Source: Rhynchopus sp. YZ270_cl-10 | Lineage: Eukaryota > Euglenozoa > Diplonemea > Diplonemida > Diplonemidae | Assembly: GCA_964035575.1 (NCBI GenBank) | Contig: OZ037843.1 | Span: forward strand, 1,302,001 to 1,366,000 | Length of the DNA: 64,000 nucleotides | Direction: 5' to 3' | Shown: positions 10,125-20,766 of the stretch, one piece after another | Layout of the letters: every line of letters begins with the position of its first letter | How positions within the stretch are numbered: position 1 is the first letter of the stretch | Position numbers and translations under genes: made by a program | Notes under the pieces: model-generated | Told to the model about the DNA's origin: nothing | What the model saw: only the letters and a program-made list of their open reading frames with translations | Database searches by the model: none

Positions 10125-11093
10125 TACCTGTGTGTGACCGTACCCCAGATGGTCTGAAGAGTGATATGAGCATATTCTCCAGGTACAATATATACCCGGA
10201 GAATCCATTGGAGCAAGAATTTTGCACTTTTGAGCATCACAGATTACATGTTGCCATTTTTGCGGTCATAATATTTTTTCAAATGGCAAAGGCAATTCCT
10301 TAAGGAATTACAGGGAAAATCACCGTTTTGGGTCTCTCTCTCTATGGGTGATTGGGTTTTAGTCACTCAACGAATCTGGTCGATTTTTTTTGCGTGTGCA
10401 TAGGTTTTACCAGAAAAATCAATTAAAGCAAGAATTTTACGGTTTTGAATAGTTGTTCTTTATTTAAAAAAATACCCAGTTTGGACAAAAATTTGGGATT
10501 GAGTGTTATTTTTCACGGCAACGACGGCAGTGGGTCGAGCATTTTTTTTTCATTTCCGTGACGTCCGTTTTACTTGTATGGCTTAAAATAGGTCAAAAAA
10601 AATTTTCCCGCCGGAGAGAAGTTAGTTCGTGGGGTGAATCCCTGGTACTGAATGGTCAAAAAAAATTTGCGATTTGCGCGTGATCCCTTCCCCAGCACAA
10701 GTGATATTACAGCTGAACTTTCCTGATACTAAAACCAGCAAAACGATGGAGAATTTCATCAATCCCCCCTCACTGAGGGTCTCTTTGTGTTGTTTAATCA
10801 AGCAGATGTACAAGAGAGAGGCATCTGTCATCTGAGACTTCATCCTTATTTTGATTATTTTCAACTCTCTGCCATTGAAGATAGAGTTGACACGAGCAGT
10901 GACACCTTCTATATCAGGGGGTACGGTACACCTTCAGCAGACTGCAGGATTGAGGAGCGAGCGGGAGTGCTGGGGAAACTTCCTCTCACGGCAGGCGGGT
11001 TTGCGGATGATTTTGAGTACAGTGGACACCCCTCTGCGACCCCCCCTCCGGGGGGGTCTACAGGGTGGTGGGGCTCTCTCTCTTTTTTTTTTT
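10125..11093. other. Spacer with coding-like remnant near 10790-11040
   Basis: Bases 10125-10780 hold A/T-rich sequence with small hairpins and no gene. About 10790-11040 is less A/T-rich and open in two plus-strand frames, but neither frame resembles a known protein, so it is left unnamed. Confidence 0.4.
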
Positions 11094-11439
11094 GGGAAAT
11101 ATTCATATTGGAACCGAAACTTTGGGGAACCGGTCATTTCGGAACCGGGAACCGGGGAACCGGGAACCGGTTCCCGGGAACCATACGGGGGGAACCAGGG
11201 AACCGGTTCCCGGGGACCGGTTCCCTGGTTCCCGTGTGGTTCCCCCTGTGGTTCCCCGTTACTGGGTACTGGGTACTGGGTACTGGGTACTGGGTACTGG
11301 GTACTGGGTACTGGGTACTGGGTACTTGAACCACACGGGAACCAGTTCCCTGGTTCCCCCCGTATGGTTCCCGGGAACCGGTTCCCGGTTCCGAAATGAC
11401 CGGTTCCCCAAAGTTCTGGTGCCAATATGAATATTTCCC
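11094..11439. mobile_element. Foldback element built of GGTTCCC repeats
   Basis: Two roughly 100-base arms, starting GGGAAATATTCATATTGG and containing many GGAACCGG/GGTTCCC strings, are inverted around a core. The core holds nine copies of ACTGGGT (11261-11323). Arms are near-perfect complements, so the whole could extrude a cruciform. No gene and no clear target duplication because poly-T tracts flank both sides. Confidence 0.75.
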
Positions 11440-11479
11440 TTTTTTTTTTTTTTCCCCCTTTTTTTATTTATTTATTTAT

Positions 11480-11605
11480 ACAGGGTTTCGCCCCGGTGGG
11501 GCGAAGCCCTGGGGCGAAAATAAAATGTCATTTTTTCAGGAAAAGATTTTTTTAACGAAAAAAAAATTTTTTCGCCCCGGGGCGAACGCCCTGGTCAAAC
11601 GCAAT
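11480..11605. repeat. Right-end palindromes of the hAT-like element
   Basis: CAGGGTTTCGCCCCGG and its inverse appear at 11485-11515 and again at 11575-11593. They act as subterminal repeats next to the right terminus. Confidence 0.55.
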
Positions 11606-12758
11606 AGACAGAGGGAAATGCTACGGTCGCTCTGTTTTCACCCTCATGTGTGCTCCTCCCTTCTCACACATCACTTTCTGTACTTCAGGACTTTCTTCAC
11701 TTTCTTGACTTTTCTATTGGTCTCTGTTTTTGTCTTTTAAACGCATCAGTTTTCAAAGGGAAAAAACAAGAAAATAAAAGAAAATATAAAAAAAAAAGCA
11801 TTACAGTGTGTGGAAGGGTGGAAGCGTGCAACTATCAAACTCTCCCCCTTGTTTCGTTTCCCGTTTTTTCCTGTGTGGGTGAAGATAGCTATTGACACTG
11901 TAGTATTTTTCTTTGGAAATCTGTGAACGATTCCCTTTGGGGACAGGTCAGTGTGATGAGACACTTACAGCAGCTAGCATGTCGAGTGAGGGCGCAACAC
12001 TTCTTCACGAACATGTCCTCATGTGTGCAAGTGATGTCAAAGTGCGACGATGACTCATGGCACCACTGCAGCATTGCTTCCACACACACACAGCTGTGGT
12101 GATCTCTTGGAGGGTCTTTGTCAGCACTCTTTTAAGTTTCTGTATTGTATTTTGTTGTTTTCTGGTCAAGATCTTTGACGAATGTTTTATTTATTTTTTC
12201 CAGCCACACCATTTTTTTGAAAACTTGGTCGTATTTATTTGTTTGTGAAGTTTCTGGAGTCAGGCCAGCTTATTGCACACAAGAGAGCTGCCACATCCAG
12301 GGGTGAGATGTGCTGCCTGTTAATGACTTCTCGAGCCCGCATTGCACTTCGCGGGAGCCCCAAGGGAAGACACCCTTCTTCAGAAGCCAGGTAGAGAATG
12401 CTGCAAGTCGCTCCCCCAAAGCGATGGCATTGGATGGTATGTGCACGTCTAGGAACTGAGCCACGATAGCCCTGAGGGTCCCAGATATGCACCCACGGTT
12501 GCTATCGTGCAAAATCTTAGTTGTTATTTTTTTTGACAAAAAGTCTGGGGTACAAAAAAGGTCGCGTGATTCGCCGAGCGGTTGTGAACCGCCTCCGTTC
12601 TCTTACGGTACGGACCCACTCACGTCCCCACCCTTTGCATGAGCTCGGCTGAGATGTGTTGTAGCACGTTTCAGCTACTTTTTGTTTGCATGTTGTCCAA
12701 GAACTTCTTTTTTCATCTTTTTTTTATTTTTTCGAACTACTGAAGGAACTCTCCCCAG
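11602..12758. other. Array-conserved spacer modules
   Basis: Bases 11915-12690 match 35060-35960 in the P2-P3 spacer, and 11985-12150 also match 54585-54760 before P5. A minus-strand frame at 12270-12539 (89 codons) has a counterpart at 35457-35819 (120 codons, with an extra insert), sharing strings such as SNRGCISGTLRAIVAQFL. It could be a fragment of an unknown gene duplicated with the spacer, but the evidence is only shared DNA. Confidence 0.55.
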
Positions 12759-13423
12759 CAGTGTAGTCTAGCTTGCCCAAACTGCTAGTGCATCGGCACT
12801 ACCTATTTAATTTTGAAAATTTTCTTGCTAGTGCCGGGCACTACCACTGGCACTACCACTTTTTTTTTTCTTTTTTCAAAAAGTTTACACTTGCCAGACA
12901 CGCAGAGACATAAGCCTCTGAGAGTGACCAGAACTGGCCTCATGAACAAAGTGACCCCGTCACAGCCAAAGCGCGACTCAATTGATCAAACGCCGAAGGA
13001 AAAGGAAACATGCAGCATGGCGAAATAATAAAAGTAGCGTACCGTGCGCCTGCGGCGCAAATTTGCAACCCACCTTCCCATGACATCGTATGGCTGTAAA
13101 AATGTACAATTTTAAGCGCAGTTTTTTGAATTATTGCGTACCCCGGCTTCGCCAGGAACCTTGATGCTATGACCACCGTTTCTTTTTGTACATGTACTGA
13201 GGTTACTGATAATTCGTGTCTGGTGCAAATATCAATGAAGTTGAACTCCGCAGTTGGATACCCGAGGAATTCTCACATTCCGCCGGGGCCCCGAATTTGA
13301 GTTCGGCCGGGCTCGACCGAGTTTGGAACCAAGGGTTTTTATTATTTTTTTTTATTTGCAAAAAAGTGGTAGTGCATGGCACTAGCTTTTTTATTTTTTT
13401 TGGAAATCTCAGGGACTACGCTG
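12759..13423. mobile_element. hAT-like non-autonomous element (665 bp)
   Basis: Termini CAGTGTAGTC (left) and the inverse of CAGCGTAGTC (right) are flanked by the 8-bp direct repeat CTCCCCAG at 12751-12758 and 13424-13431. The duplicate spacer has the uninterrupted site GGAACTCTCCCCAGCC, with a single CTCCCCAG at 36017-36024. This natural empty site fixes both ends. Inside are subterminal GTAGTGC/GCACTA motifs, short open frames and no transposase. Confidence 0.85.
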
Positions 13424-14060
13424 CTCCCCAGCCTTGGTTTTCATATTTTCTTTCTCGCTCTCTCTTTTTTGTTTGTGTTTTCAGGACAAACACTTTGTGG
13501 CAATTCAAATGTCTTGAGACTTTGTGTTTCCCCCCCCTTTGTTCTGCTGTTCTTCACCCTCTGTACTTCGTCGGTTTGCACTCACCTCATTTCTGTATTC
13601 AGGCGAAGGGTGTTTTCTTTCGACATCCATGCGAGCAACTTATTTGGTTTCCTTTTGTGGTGTCCACATTGTTGTGTTAGTTATTTTTTCTCCCTCATTT
13701 TTCAACTTTTTTATGCTACCAATTTAGTAGCATATGTTGAAAAACTTCTTTGTCTCCATTTATTTTTGTGTTTTCATCCGGACGGCTGTCAGTCGGAGGT
13801 GTGTCACCTCATGAAATGAAGGAGGAAATAGAAACAAAAGCATTTTGAACACACTTTGCGGTTCTGGGGGACGAACCGCGCTGCAGAGAGCCACACCTTA
13901 CCAAACCAGGTCGAGGTGTTTCACCACAACGTCTCCCCTGGGTTTTTATCGTGTGATGAGTGTTAAGTTTCTATTGCCTGCATCAATAACCTACCGTTTG
14001 CTTTCTTTGTGTCCACATTGTTTATTTTTCTTTTTCTCTTATTTTTCAACTTCTTTCTTA
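13424..14060. other. Array-conserved spacer modules
   Basis: Collinear with 36017-36515 and 37251-37290. It contains the empty sites of the inserts at 36522-37250 (TTTCTTTGTG at 14002-14011) and 37290-37678 (around 14036). No gene seen. Confidence 0.65.
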
Positions 14061-14398
14061 GGGTAGGCACAATTTTTTTTTTGTTTAATGCTCGGTCGGG
14101 TCCCAAAAAGTTCCGCGCGCGCGCGCAGAAAAAAACACACAAAGAAAAAAAAACATACACACAGAGACCAGGCCTGTTTCTAAATCCGGTCCCCGTCCCC
14201 AGATTTGGAAAAATAAATTTTTTTCCCGCACTTTTTTTCCCGCCGTCTCTACTGCGTTTTAGGGGTTCACAGGGGCTCAGAGGAGCCCGAGAAAAAATAC
14301 CACGTGTCTGGATGAGACCGCTCGTGCAAAATAACCAGTTTTCGGGGGAGGGAAAAAAAAGGGGGGGAGGGGTGCCGAATCCAGAACGGCCCCCCACA

Positions 14399-14512
14399 CG
14401 ACGGTGAAGTCAATGACATGACATGTGCTTTTGACATGTGCTTACCATGTAACTTTTTTTACATGTGAAACACATGTCATTTTACATGTCATGTCATTGA
14501 CTTCACCGTCGT
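14399..14512. repeat. ACATGT-rich palindrome
   Basis: CGACGGTGAAGTCAATGAC and its inverse bracket several ACATGT/CATGTC motifs, giving arms of about 28 bp that could form a cruciform. Confidence 0.8.
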
Positions 14513-14616
14513 GCACCAAGTCCCCCCCGTGTGGTTGAACGGGAGTACCTTGGGGAAATGGGTTGCTGACCGCACCATGAAATCCCGCACCATACAGGCT
14601 GTACCCAAATTTTTTT

Positions 14617-15290
14617 TGCCTGCGGCGCCATTTTTCATTTTTTGCTCCGCAAAAAAGGGTTCATTGAGTGACTCTGTGGTGTAAAAAGCTAGATTTTTAC
14701 ACCGTGCCCTAAATTTTTTTTGCCTGCGGCGCCATTTTTTTTTTACTTTTTTTCATAGGTTTCGAACGCGCGTTCGCGTTTTTTAGGCGTTTTCGAGTGC
14801 GCGTTTGAAAAACGAAAAAAAAAACGCGCGTTCGGAAAAAACGAGAAAAAAAACGCGCGTTCGGAAAAAACGAGAAAAAAACGCGCGTTTGAAAAACGAA
14901 AAAAAACGCGCGTTCGAAAAAAACGAGAAAAAAAACGCGCGTTTGAAAAACGAAAAAAAAAAAAACGCGCGTTCGAAAAAGTGGAAGCCTCATGTTTACG
15001 TGGGGAGGTTTTTCGAACGCGCGTCGAAAAAGTGGTTTTTTCGAACGCGCGTCCAGTTTTTCAAACGCGCGTTCGAAAAAACCACTTTTTCGAACGCGCG
15101 TTTGAAAAAAAAAAAAAAAAACGCCCTTTTTTTTTAACGCGCGTCCGGCTTTTCGAACGCGCGTTTTTTATTTTTTTTGCGCGTTTTTTTTTTTTTTTCG
15201 TGTGCGCGTTTTCCGATTTTGGATTTGCGCGTTTTCGATTTTCGAACGCGCGTTCGAAACCTATGTTTTTTGCTCCGCAAAAAAAAATAC
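14617..15290. repeat. CGCGCG / GCCTGCGGCGCC simple-repeat tract
   Basis: 14617-14745 carries two modules with GCCTGCGGCGCCATTTTT and GCTCCGCAAAAAA; related modules occur at 16743-16905 and, inverted, at 17638-17765. From 14765 to 15260 there are about twenty copies of AACGCGCGTTCGAAAAA in both orientations. The RTRVFF-like frames this produces are repeat artefacts. Confidence 0.8.
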
Positions 15291-17640
15291 AGTCCCTCTG
15301 TTCCCAATGTCTTCCCTGGTCAGCAGCGCCGAAAATTATCTCATGGACCACACTTCGCTGAGGCGGTGCACGAACCAATGGTTCATTTTCTTTCAAGTCT
15401 GCCTAAAGAAATCTCTGAAACTCATACAGAAAACAGTAGTTGTTTTTCCGAGAGACCACAAAGTGGGGTGGGCAAACGCCACTTTCGGAGGATTACTGCA
15501 GCCCTGGCCAACCTGGAGCCCTCCATCACCCTCGTCGAGGCACAAGTACCCCCTCCGCCATTCTTCCACACTATACGTGAGGACGATTTTGCGCTGCGTA
15601 TGAGCAAGGGGCCAGCCCATATCAGCTTTGTCTAAAAATCCCTCCACCCATCACCTAAATATGGCCCAGATTGTGTTCAATTGGGTCAAATTTTCACAGC
15701 GCTTCCCAAATTTGTCATGGAGGCGGGCGCAAAGCGCAAAAAAACCCCGAAAAAGGGCACAAAAAGCACACAAAAAAGACGCGAAAAGGGCGGGAAAAAA
15801 ACCGGTCCCCAGCCGAAAAAACCCCGGAAAATAGGCCCGTCACGGTTCAGGCCTGCACAGAGACACAGCAAAAATAAAACATCCAAGCCAGGCTGTTTTC
15901 TAATTCTGGAAATTTTCCGGAAAATTCCGACATCCGGAAGCAATTTTTTCCCTTGAAAAAACAGTGGGTTTTCAGCCCAAACATGCCGCGATAGGCATTT
16001 CCAGAATCCGCTCCTTCTGTGGTGGGGGATATACAGAAAAACCGGCACAATTTTAGTGGCATAAATTTCCATAAAATATGAACCCATCCTCATAAACAAG
16101 GGTCATTTTTAGGTCGGAAAATCCAAATTCGGATAAAATTGTGGCGTTCCTGACTGGGAACAGGTAGCGCCGCAGGCGCACGGTACCCAACTTTTGTCTT
16201 TTTCTTTTCCCCTTTTCTCTGCTTTCTTTTGATGCGCGAGCCGATTGCTCTCCACGGTGGGGTCACATGATAGAATTATATCATGTGACCCACTCGTATA
16301 TGGAGGATTCTGTGTTCGAAGATATTTGGTTGATTTTTCCCGTGGAGGAAGACGGGAGGGAAAGTCAAGATAACCTGTTGACGTAAGGCAATGTTTTTTT
16401 TTCTTCCATGTTTTTTTTTTTTGGAATCTCAAAATTTTCCGCGCGCGCGAGCATTAAACAAAAAAAAAAGTGTGCCTACCCCAGTGGTTACCATTGGGGG
16501 GGCTTCTGAAATTTAATACGTATGGGACCAGGGTATTAGGGTGGTTAAAAAAAACTGGTTTTCAAAAAAAAAAAAAAAACAGAGAAATCTGGAGGGGAAA
16601 AAAAAACCGACACTTTTCACCAGGCCTTTCTGTAAATGTCGTCCCCAGATTACGGCGGACTCGATTTTTTTCCCCGCATTTTCCCCCCGCCTGGTAGAAC
16701 CGTGGTTGAACCACGGGAGTGCCATTTGGGAAATGGCTGTTCCTTGATTTTTTTTTGCCTGCGGCGCCATTTTTCATTTTTTGCTCCGCAAAAAAGGGTT
16801 CGTTTGAGTGGCTCTGTGGTGTAAAAAGCTAGATTTTTACACCGTACCCTCAAAATTTTTCGCCTGCGGCGCCATTTTATATTATTTTTTTGCCCCGCAA
16901 AAAAGAAAATACAGTCCCTCTGTTCCCAATGTCTACCCTGGGTCAGCAGCGCCGAAAAATATTTTGAATCTGGATTCCTGGATAAGACACTGACCCCACC
17001 CCCGAAAAACCCGAAAAAGGTGACTGTGTCCGTCAACGGTGGAGGTTTTCGCCAGAAACACTAGTTTTTGCCGCCCAGGAGAGAAAACCAGAAAAACCAG
17101 TTTTTTCCGGGATTTTGGATTTTCACCCTAATACCCTGTATGGGACACTAAATTTAAAAAAAAAAAACCCCCATTCCGAGCTTTCGGCCCCGCACGTTGG
17201 CGGGGCATCTCGACTCACATGTGGCCCGGTAAACCCATTCCGAGCTTTCGGCCCCGTACGTTGGCGGGGCATCTCCGCTCATATGTACAACATTTTGGTG
17301 ATTTAAATTTCCGCAAAATATGAACCCATACTCGCAAACAATGGTCATTTTCAGGTCTGAAAACCATGAAATTGTGGTGTTTTGACTGGGAACAGGTAGC
17401 GCCGCAGGCGCACGGTGCCCAACTTTTGCCTTTTTCTTTTCCCTTTTCCCTGCTTTCTTTTGATTGCGCGAGCCGATTGCTCTCCACGGTGAGGTCGCAT
17501 GTGCGTGTAAAAACACACTTACTATGAAATATGAGATTCTGGTTTTAGTAAGGAAAAACGTACCGAGCAAAATCACCAAAATCTACGGTAGTCGGTAGTA
17601 ATCCAGCGCGGCCCCTGATAGGGAACTGCATTTTTTTTAT
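15291..17640. repeat. Mosaic of dispersed modules, no gene
   Basis: Shared pieces recur within this stretch: 15291-15340 with 16913-16965, and 16149-16270 with 17389-17500. A 44-base unit at 17170-17213 is repeated at 17233-17276. A perfect-stem hairpin built on GTCACATGATAG lies near 16260-16295. Frames of up to 152 codons (15177-15635 +) are not recognisable. The pattern suggests rearranged copies of one non-coding repeat family. Confidence 0.6.
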
Positions 17641-18175
17641 GGCGCCGCAGGCGAAAAAAAATTAGAGTACGGTGTACGAATATAGCTATTGATACCAGAG
17701 TCACTCAACGAACCCTTTTTGCGGAGCAAAAAAGGAAAAATGGCGCCGCAGGCAAAAAAAAATTAAGGTACAGGATGCAACCCAGTTCCCAGGTGCATAT
17801 CCTGGAAGGAAATTTATTGCCGGAGGGAAATTTATTTCCAGCCGATTTTTTCTTTCTTTTGGCTAAAAAAATCGCCACGTACCGCGCTAGTTAGCTACAA
17901 GTATGAACAAAACTTTAACCCTTTAGACCCCAAGTGGCCATATATGGCCAGCCGAATGGCGCCATACAATTAGGAATATTCTACTCAAAATTGGAAAAAC
18001 ATTTTTTATATTTTGGAGGTACCCTAACTGTTCGGTCCAATTCGGTGTAATTCGGTCCATTTCGTTTTTTTTTTTTTTCGCAAAGGGAAATTTCCCCTTG
18101 TACCAGAAAAACCGAAAAAAACGAAATGAAAACCGAAAAAAACCGAAATGTTAGGGTACCTTTTTTCACGGATGC

Positions 18176-18370
18176 TGCCAGATCTGGCCAGATTTGGGGG
18201 CCAATTTCCCAGATCTGGCTCGTTTTCCAGATGTGGAGATCTTGTTTCCAGATCTGGCCAGATCTGGCCAGATCTGGGAATCTGGGAAAATTTTTTTTTC
18301 AAAAAAAAAAAAAAAAACCCCAGATCTGGCCAGATCTGGAAATCTGGCCAGTTTTTTTTTTTCTCAGATT
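18176..18370. repeat. AGATCTGGCC repeat cluster A
   Basis: Multiple copies of the 10-bp unit AGATCTGGCC, itself part of the palindrome GATCTGGCCAGATC, are split by A/T runs. An inverted sister cluster is at 23290-23480; both border a GGATGCTGCCAGATC junction. Confidence 0.85.
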
Positions 18371-18399
18371 TCTGGCTATTGTCTCCCAGGGAAAGGGAC

Positions 18400-19240
18400 T
18401 CTCGAATTTTTTTTTTCGCCCCTATATAGGGCTAATTTCGACGATTTGAGGCCATTTAAAGCAAAATTTGGCACTTTTGAGCATCTGTGGGGGTCTAAAA
18501 CGTGGTTTTGCGAACCCGAAATTTCGTGGTTTTTACCAAAGACAAGTCGATTTTTGAAAAATCTCAAAAAAAAAAAAATTTTTTTCCGGGAAAATTTTGA
18601 CCCCTGAGTAGGGTTTTTGTGCACCAAAAAGTGCAAAAAAACGCAAGAGTCGGGTGTTTTGACGATCTGGGGTACCGCCATATGCACTACAGGGGCCCAC
18701 AATTTCGACTTTTTCTTAGCAATTTCCTTCATAATTTTTTTTTTCCGATTTTGGCAAAGGCAAATCTCAGGCAAAAAAAATTCACCCCTGATAGTGGGTC
18801 CTTGGGTGTCCAGATGCCAAAAACACAAAATTTTTGATGTTTTGACCATCTGTGGGCGCCTAAAACGCACTTCTCTGCCCAAAAAAATGAATATCGATTT
18901 TTCCTTAGCGTTTTTATAGCCGTGATTTTTGGGTATTTTTTCGCAAAGGGAAAAAAAAAATATCAACCAAAATAGTGGGTCCTTGGGTGACCAAAAATGC
19001 AAAAAAACGCATTTTTTTGGTGTTTTGACCCTTCAGAACCACCCAAAACGCACTTTTGTGTACCAAAACACGCATATTTCACATTTCCTTAGCAATTCCT
19101 TCACAAGTGCAAGGTGATTTTTGACCAAACTAATTTTGTGCACTTTTTTTGTGGTCACGTGACGCTAAAATCCTCTCCGTGATGCGAGAATTACATGTGA
19201 GAATGCGATAATGATTCTCGCGTGCGAACGCCCAAAACCA
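18400..19240. repeat. Diverged tandem satellite, about 190-bp period
   Basis: Units share GGGTCCTTGGGTG, a GCAAAAAAACGC-type string and TGTTTTGACC...CTG. Three degenerate copies run from about 18600 to 19080, and related units occur at 27000-27140. No gene. Confidence 0.6.
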
Positions 19241-20018
19241 CGAAGGAGGACGCAAGCAAGGCTTCAGTGCACTTAGGTACAGGATGCGTCGTTTTCAGTT
19301 ACAAAAAAGGGTACTGTGAAGCGGTTGAGGCACACACAGACCCGTTGCAAAATGCATCTGGGACCCACGCTAGACCCCCTAAAAGCTGTAAAACCATATA
19401 TTTCCATCTCGCGACCCCAGCGGATGTGGACTGAGGTGTTTTTTTTTGGGTGTTTAGAAAGGTTTTTGTCCGATTGGAGAATTTTTTCGGTAAGTGTTGC
19501 ATTTTGTCCCCACTGAGTGTGCACTCAGAAAACACTCATCAATAAAACGACCTGGTAAAAAATAGTTATTTTCTATCGTAGTAGTGGGTTTGTCGTGCAG
19601 TGATGTTCTTTGTACCTGGAGAGTGGGCCGAGTGCAAGGTATGTTTTTAACCCCCCGGTTTTCTCCCTTTTCGACATGTCCGCTATTTTTTTAGCTATTT
19701 TTTTTTTTTTTTTGTCAACAAAAATGTCACTTTTACGTTTAAGGGGTACGGCGCGGCTTCTTGTTTGTTTTTTTTGTTGTAGTCTCTACTTTTACATTCA
19801 ATTTCTCTTAACAGGTACCCGAACCGACGACCCTTCATCGTGACTGCGAAGCAGTGCCGACGGAAGAGCTGGTGCAATTATTTCAAAACCAGGTGGCGAT
19901 CGTAAAAGTCGGGTTTATATACCAACTTTTCCATTAACCCACCCCATAGACCACCCTAATTATTATGAAACTCTTAGTCAGTCACTGCTATAGCCATTTA
20001 GCCCAGGGAGCATAGCTA
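19241..20018. other. Spacer left of the CACTA-like element
   Basis: Mostly A/T-rich with no gene recognised. The last roughly 40 bases match the inverse of 40107-40145, the intact counterpart of the insertion site of the element at 20019. Confidence 0.6.
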
Positions 20019-20376
20019 CACTGTGGCTAGGGGTATGGGGATAGGTTCGCTGGGATAGCATATTTGGGGATAGCATATGCCATCCCCCAGGGGATAGCAT
20101 AACCTATCCCCGGGGATAGGTTATGCTATCCCCGGGGATAGGTTATGCTATCCCCCTGGGATAGGTTATTTCAGGATAACCTATCCCCCTGGGATAGCAT
20201 TTGACTGTACTTTACTAAGGATCTGCGTGCTGGGGACACAAAAATTTAGTATCCCCACCCAGGTGCCCATTTGTCACCTTCCCACCCCTTAAAAAAATAC
20301 AAAATAATGGGGGGATTCGGGTGCCCAAATAATCCTATGCACAAAAAATGAAGCGGGGGGGAAAAGGGATAAATAA
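20019..20376 (+). repeat. Left terminal inverted repeat
   Basis: Inverse of 22001-22361 with a few small differences. It holds at least four GGGGATAG/CTATCCCC units arranged as nested palindromes, probable transposase binding sites. Confidence 0.93.
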
Positions 20377-20469
20377 TTTTATTTCCCCCACCCAACAACA
20401 ATGATAAAGCGTAACGACAACAAATAAAAGCAAATAGGAATTTGTGGTTTTTGTGAGGCACTCAACGAA

Positions 20470-20709
20470 GTGTGCCGGCTCTGTGGAGACACGGAGCCAC
20501 CAGCACTCCCCAGTCTTTTTTCCGGAAGTACCTGGAAAACTCGCGGTTGCGACCAGGCAAACGAAAAAATTCAATTACACACCAAATGTGTGCGGGAGAA
20601 AATAGAAATGCAAAAAATTCCAGCTTCATCTGTGGGTGCGACGTTCTGCGGGCCTCCAGACATTAGGTGTTATAATTATTCTTGTTGCCACTCATCACCA
20701 TCAGAATAA
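20470..20709 (+). CDS. Small zinc-finger-like frame of the CACTA-like element
   Basis: 79 codons with C2-x2-C5 and H37-x2-C40 spaced like a C2HC zinc finger; a DNA-binding role is possible. It is in the same frame as the 359-codon gene that starts at 20719, separated only by a TAA stop at 20707 and three codons. The two might be one protein interrupted by a stop, or an upstream exon. Its last third is antisense copy of the start of the next gene (inverted repeat 20616-20664), so that part is probably not functional coding. Confidence 0.4.
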   Translation: MCRLCGDTEPPALPSLFSGSTWKTRGCDQANEKIQLHTKCVREKIEMQKIPASSVGATFCGPPDIRCYNYSCCHSSPSE

Positions 20710-20766
20710 CACCACAAAATGTCTGGAAGCCCGCAGAACGTCGCACCCACAGATGAAGCTGGAATT
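20616..20766 (+). promoter_or_regulatory. 49-bp inverted repeat enclosing a start codon
   Basis: 20616-20664 and 20718-20766 are inverse copies with one mismatch and a 53-base loop. The right arm carries the ATG at 20719 and the first 16 codons of the 359-codon gene. In RNA the start would be buried in a long stem, which could block translation or feed small-RNA production. It is a seen structure; its role is inference. Confidence 0.85.

Larger units (their letters stand above)
6823..11593. mobile_element. hAT-like element, 4.8 kb, repeat-filled
   Basis: The ends are perfect 12-bp inverted repeats CAGGGCGTTCGC, flanked by the 8-bp direct repeat GTCAAACG (6815-6822 and 11594-11601). An 8-bp target duplication with CAG-starting termini is the mark of the hAT superfamily. 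The interior has no recognisable hAT transposase: it holds CACGGCCGTG clusters, a 153-bp direct repeat, an 81-copy minisatellite, a foldback element and unassigned sequence. It is either a degenerate or non-autonomous element that accumulated repeats. Terminal GCCCCGG motifs recur at about 11488-11520 as subterminal repeats. Confidence 0.72.

Noticed and set aside
9274-10303. Six open frames of 249-330 codons through the 9-bp array
   Set aside because: Products are pure tripeptide repeats forced by a 9-bp unit; no flanking coding sequence is conserved.
12560-12640. tRNA-like string (TTCGCCGAGCGGTTGTG, and GGTTCACAACC on the other strand) duplicated at 35825-35905
   Set aside because: No complete cloverleaf or proper paired A and B boxes on either strand; GCGGTTGTGAACCGC is a simple hairpin. 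Conservation follows from the spacer duplication.
14709-15361. RTRVFF-rich frames near the CGCGCG tract
   Set aside because: Generated by the AACGCGCGTTCGAAAAA simple repeat in several frames and both strands.
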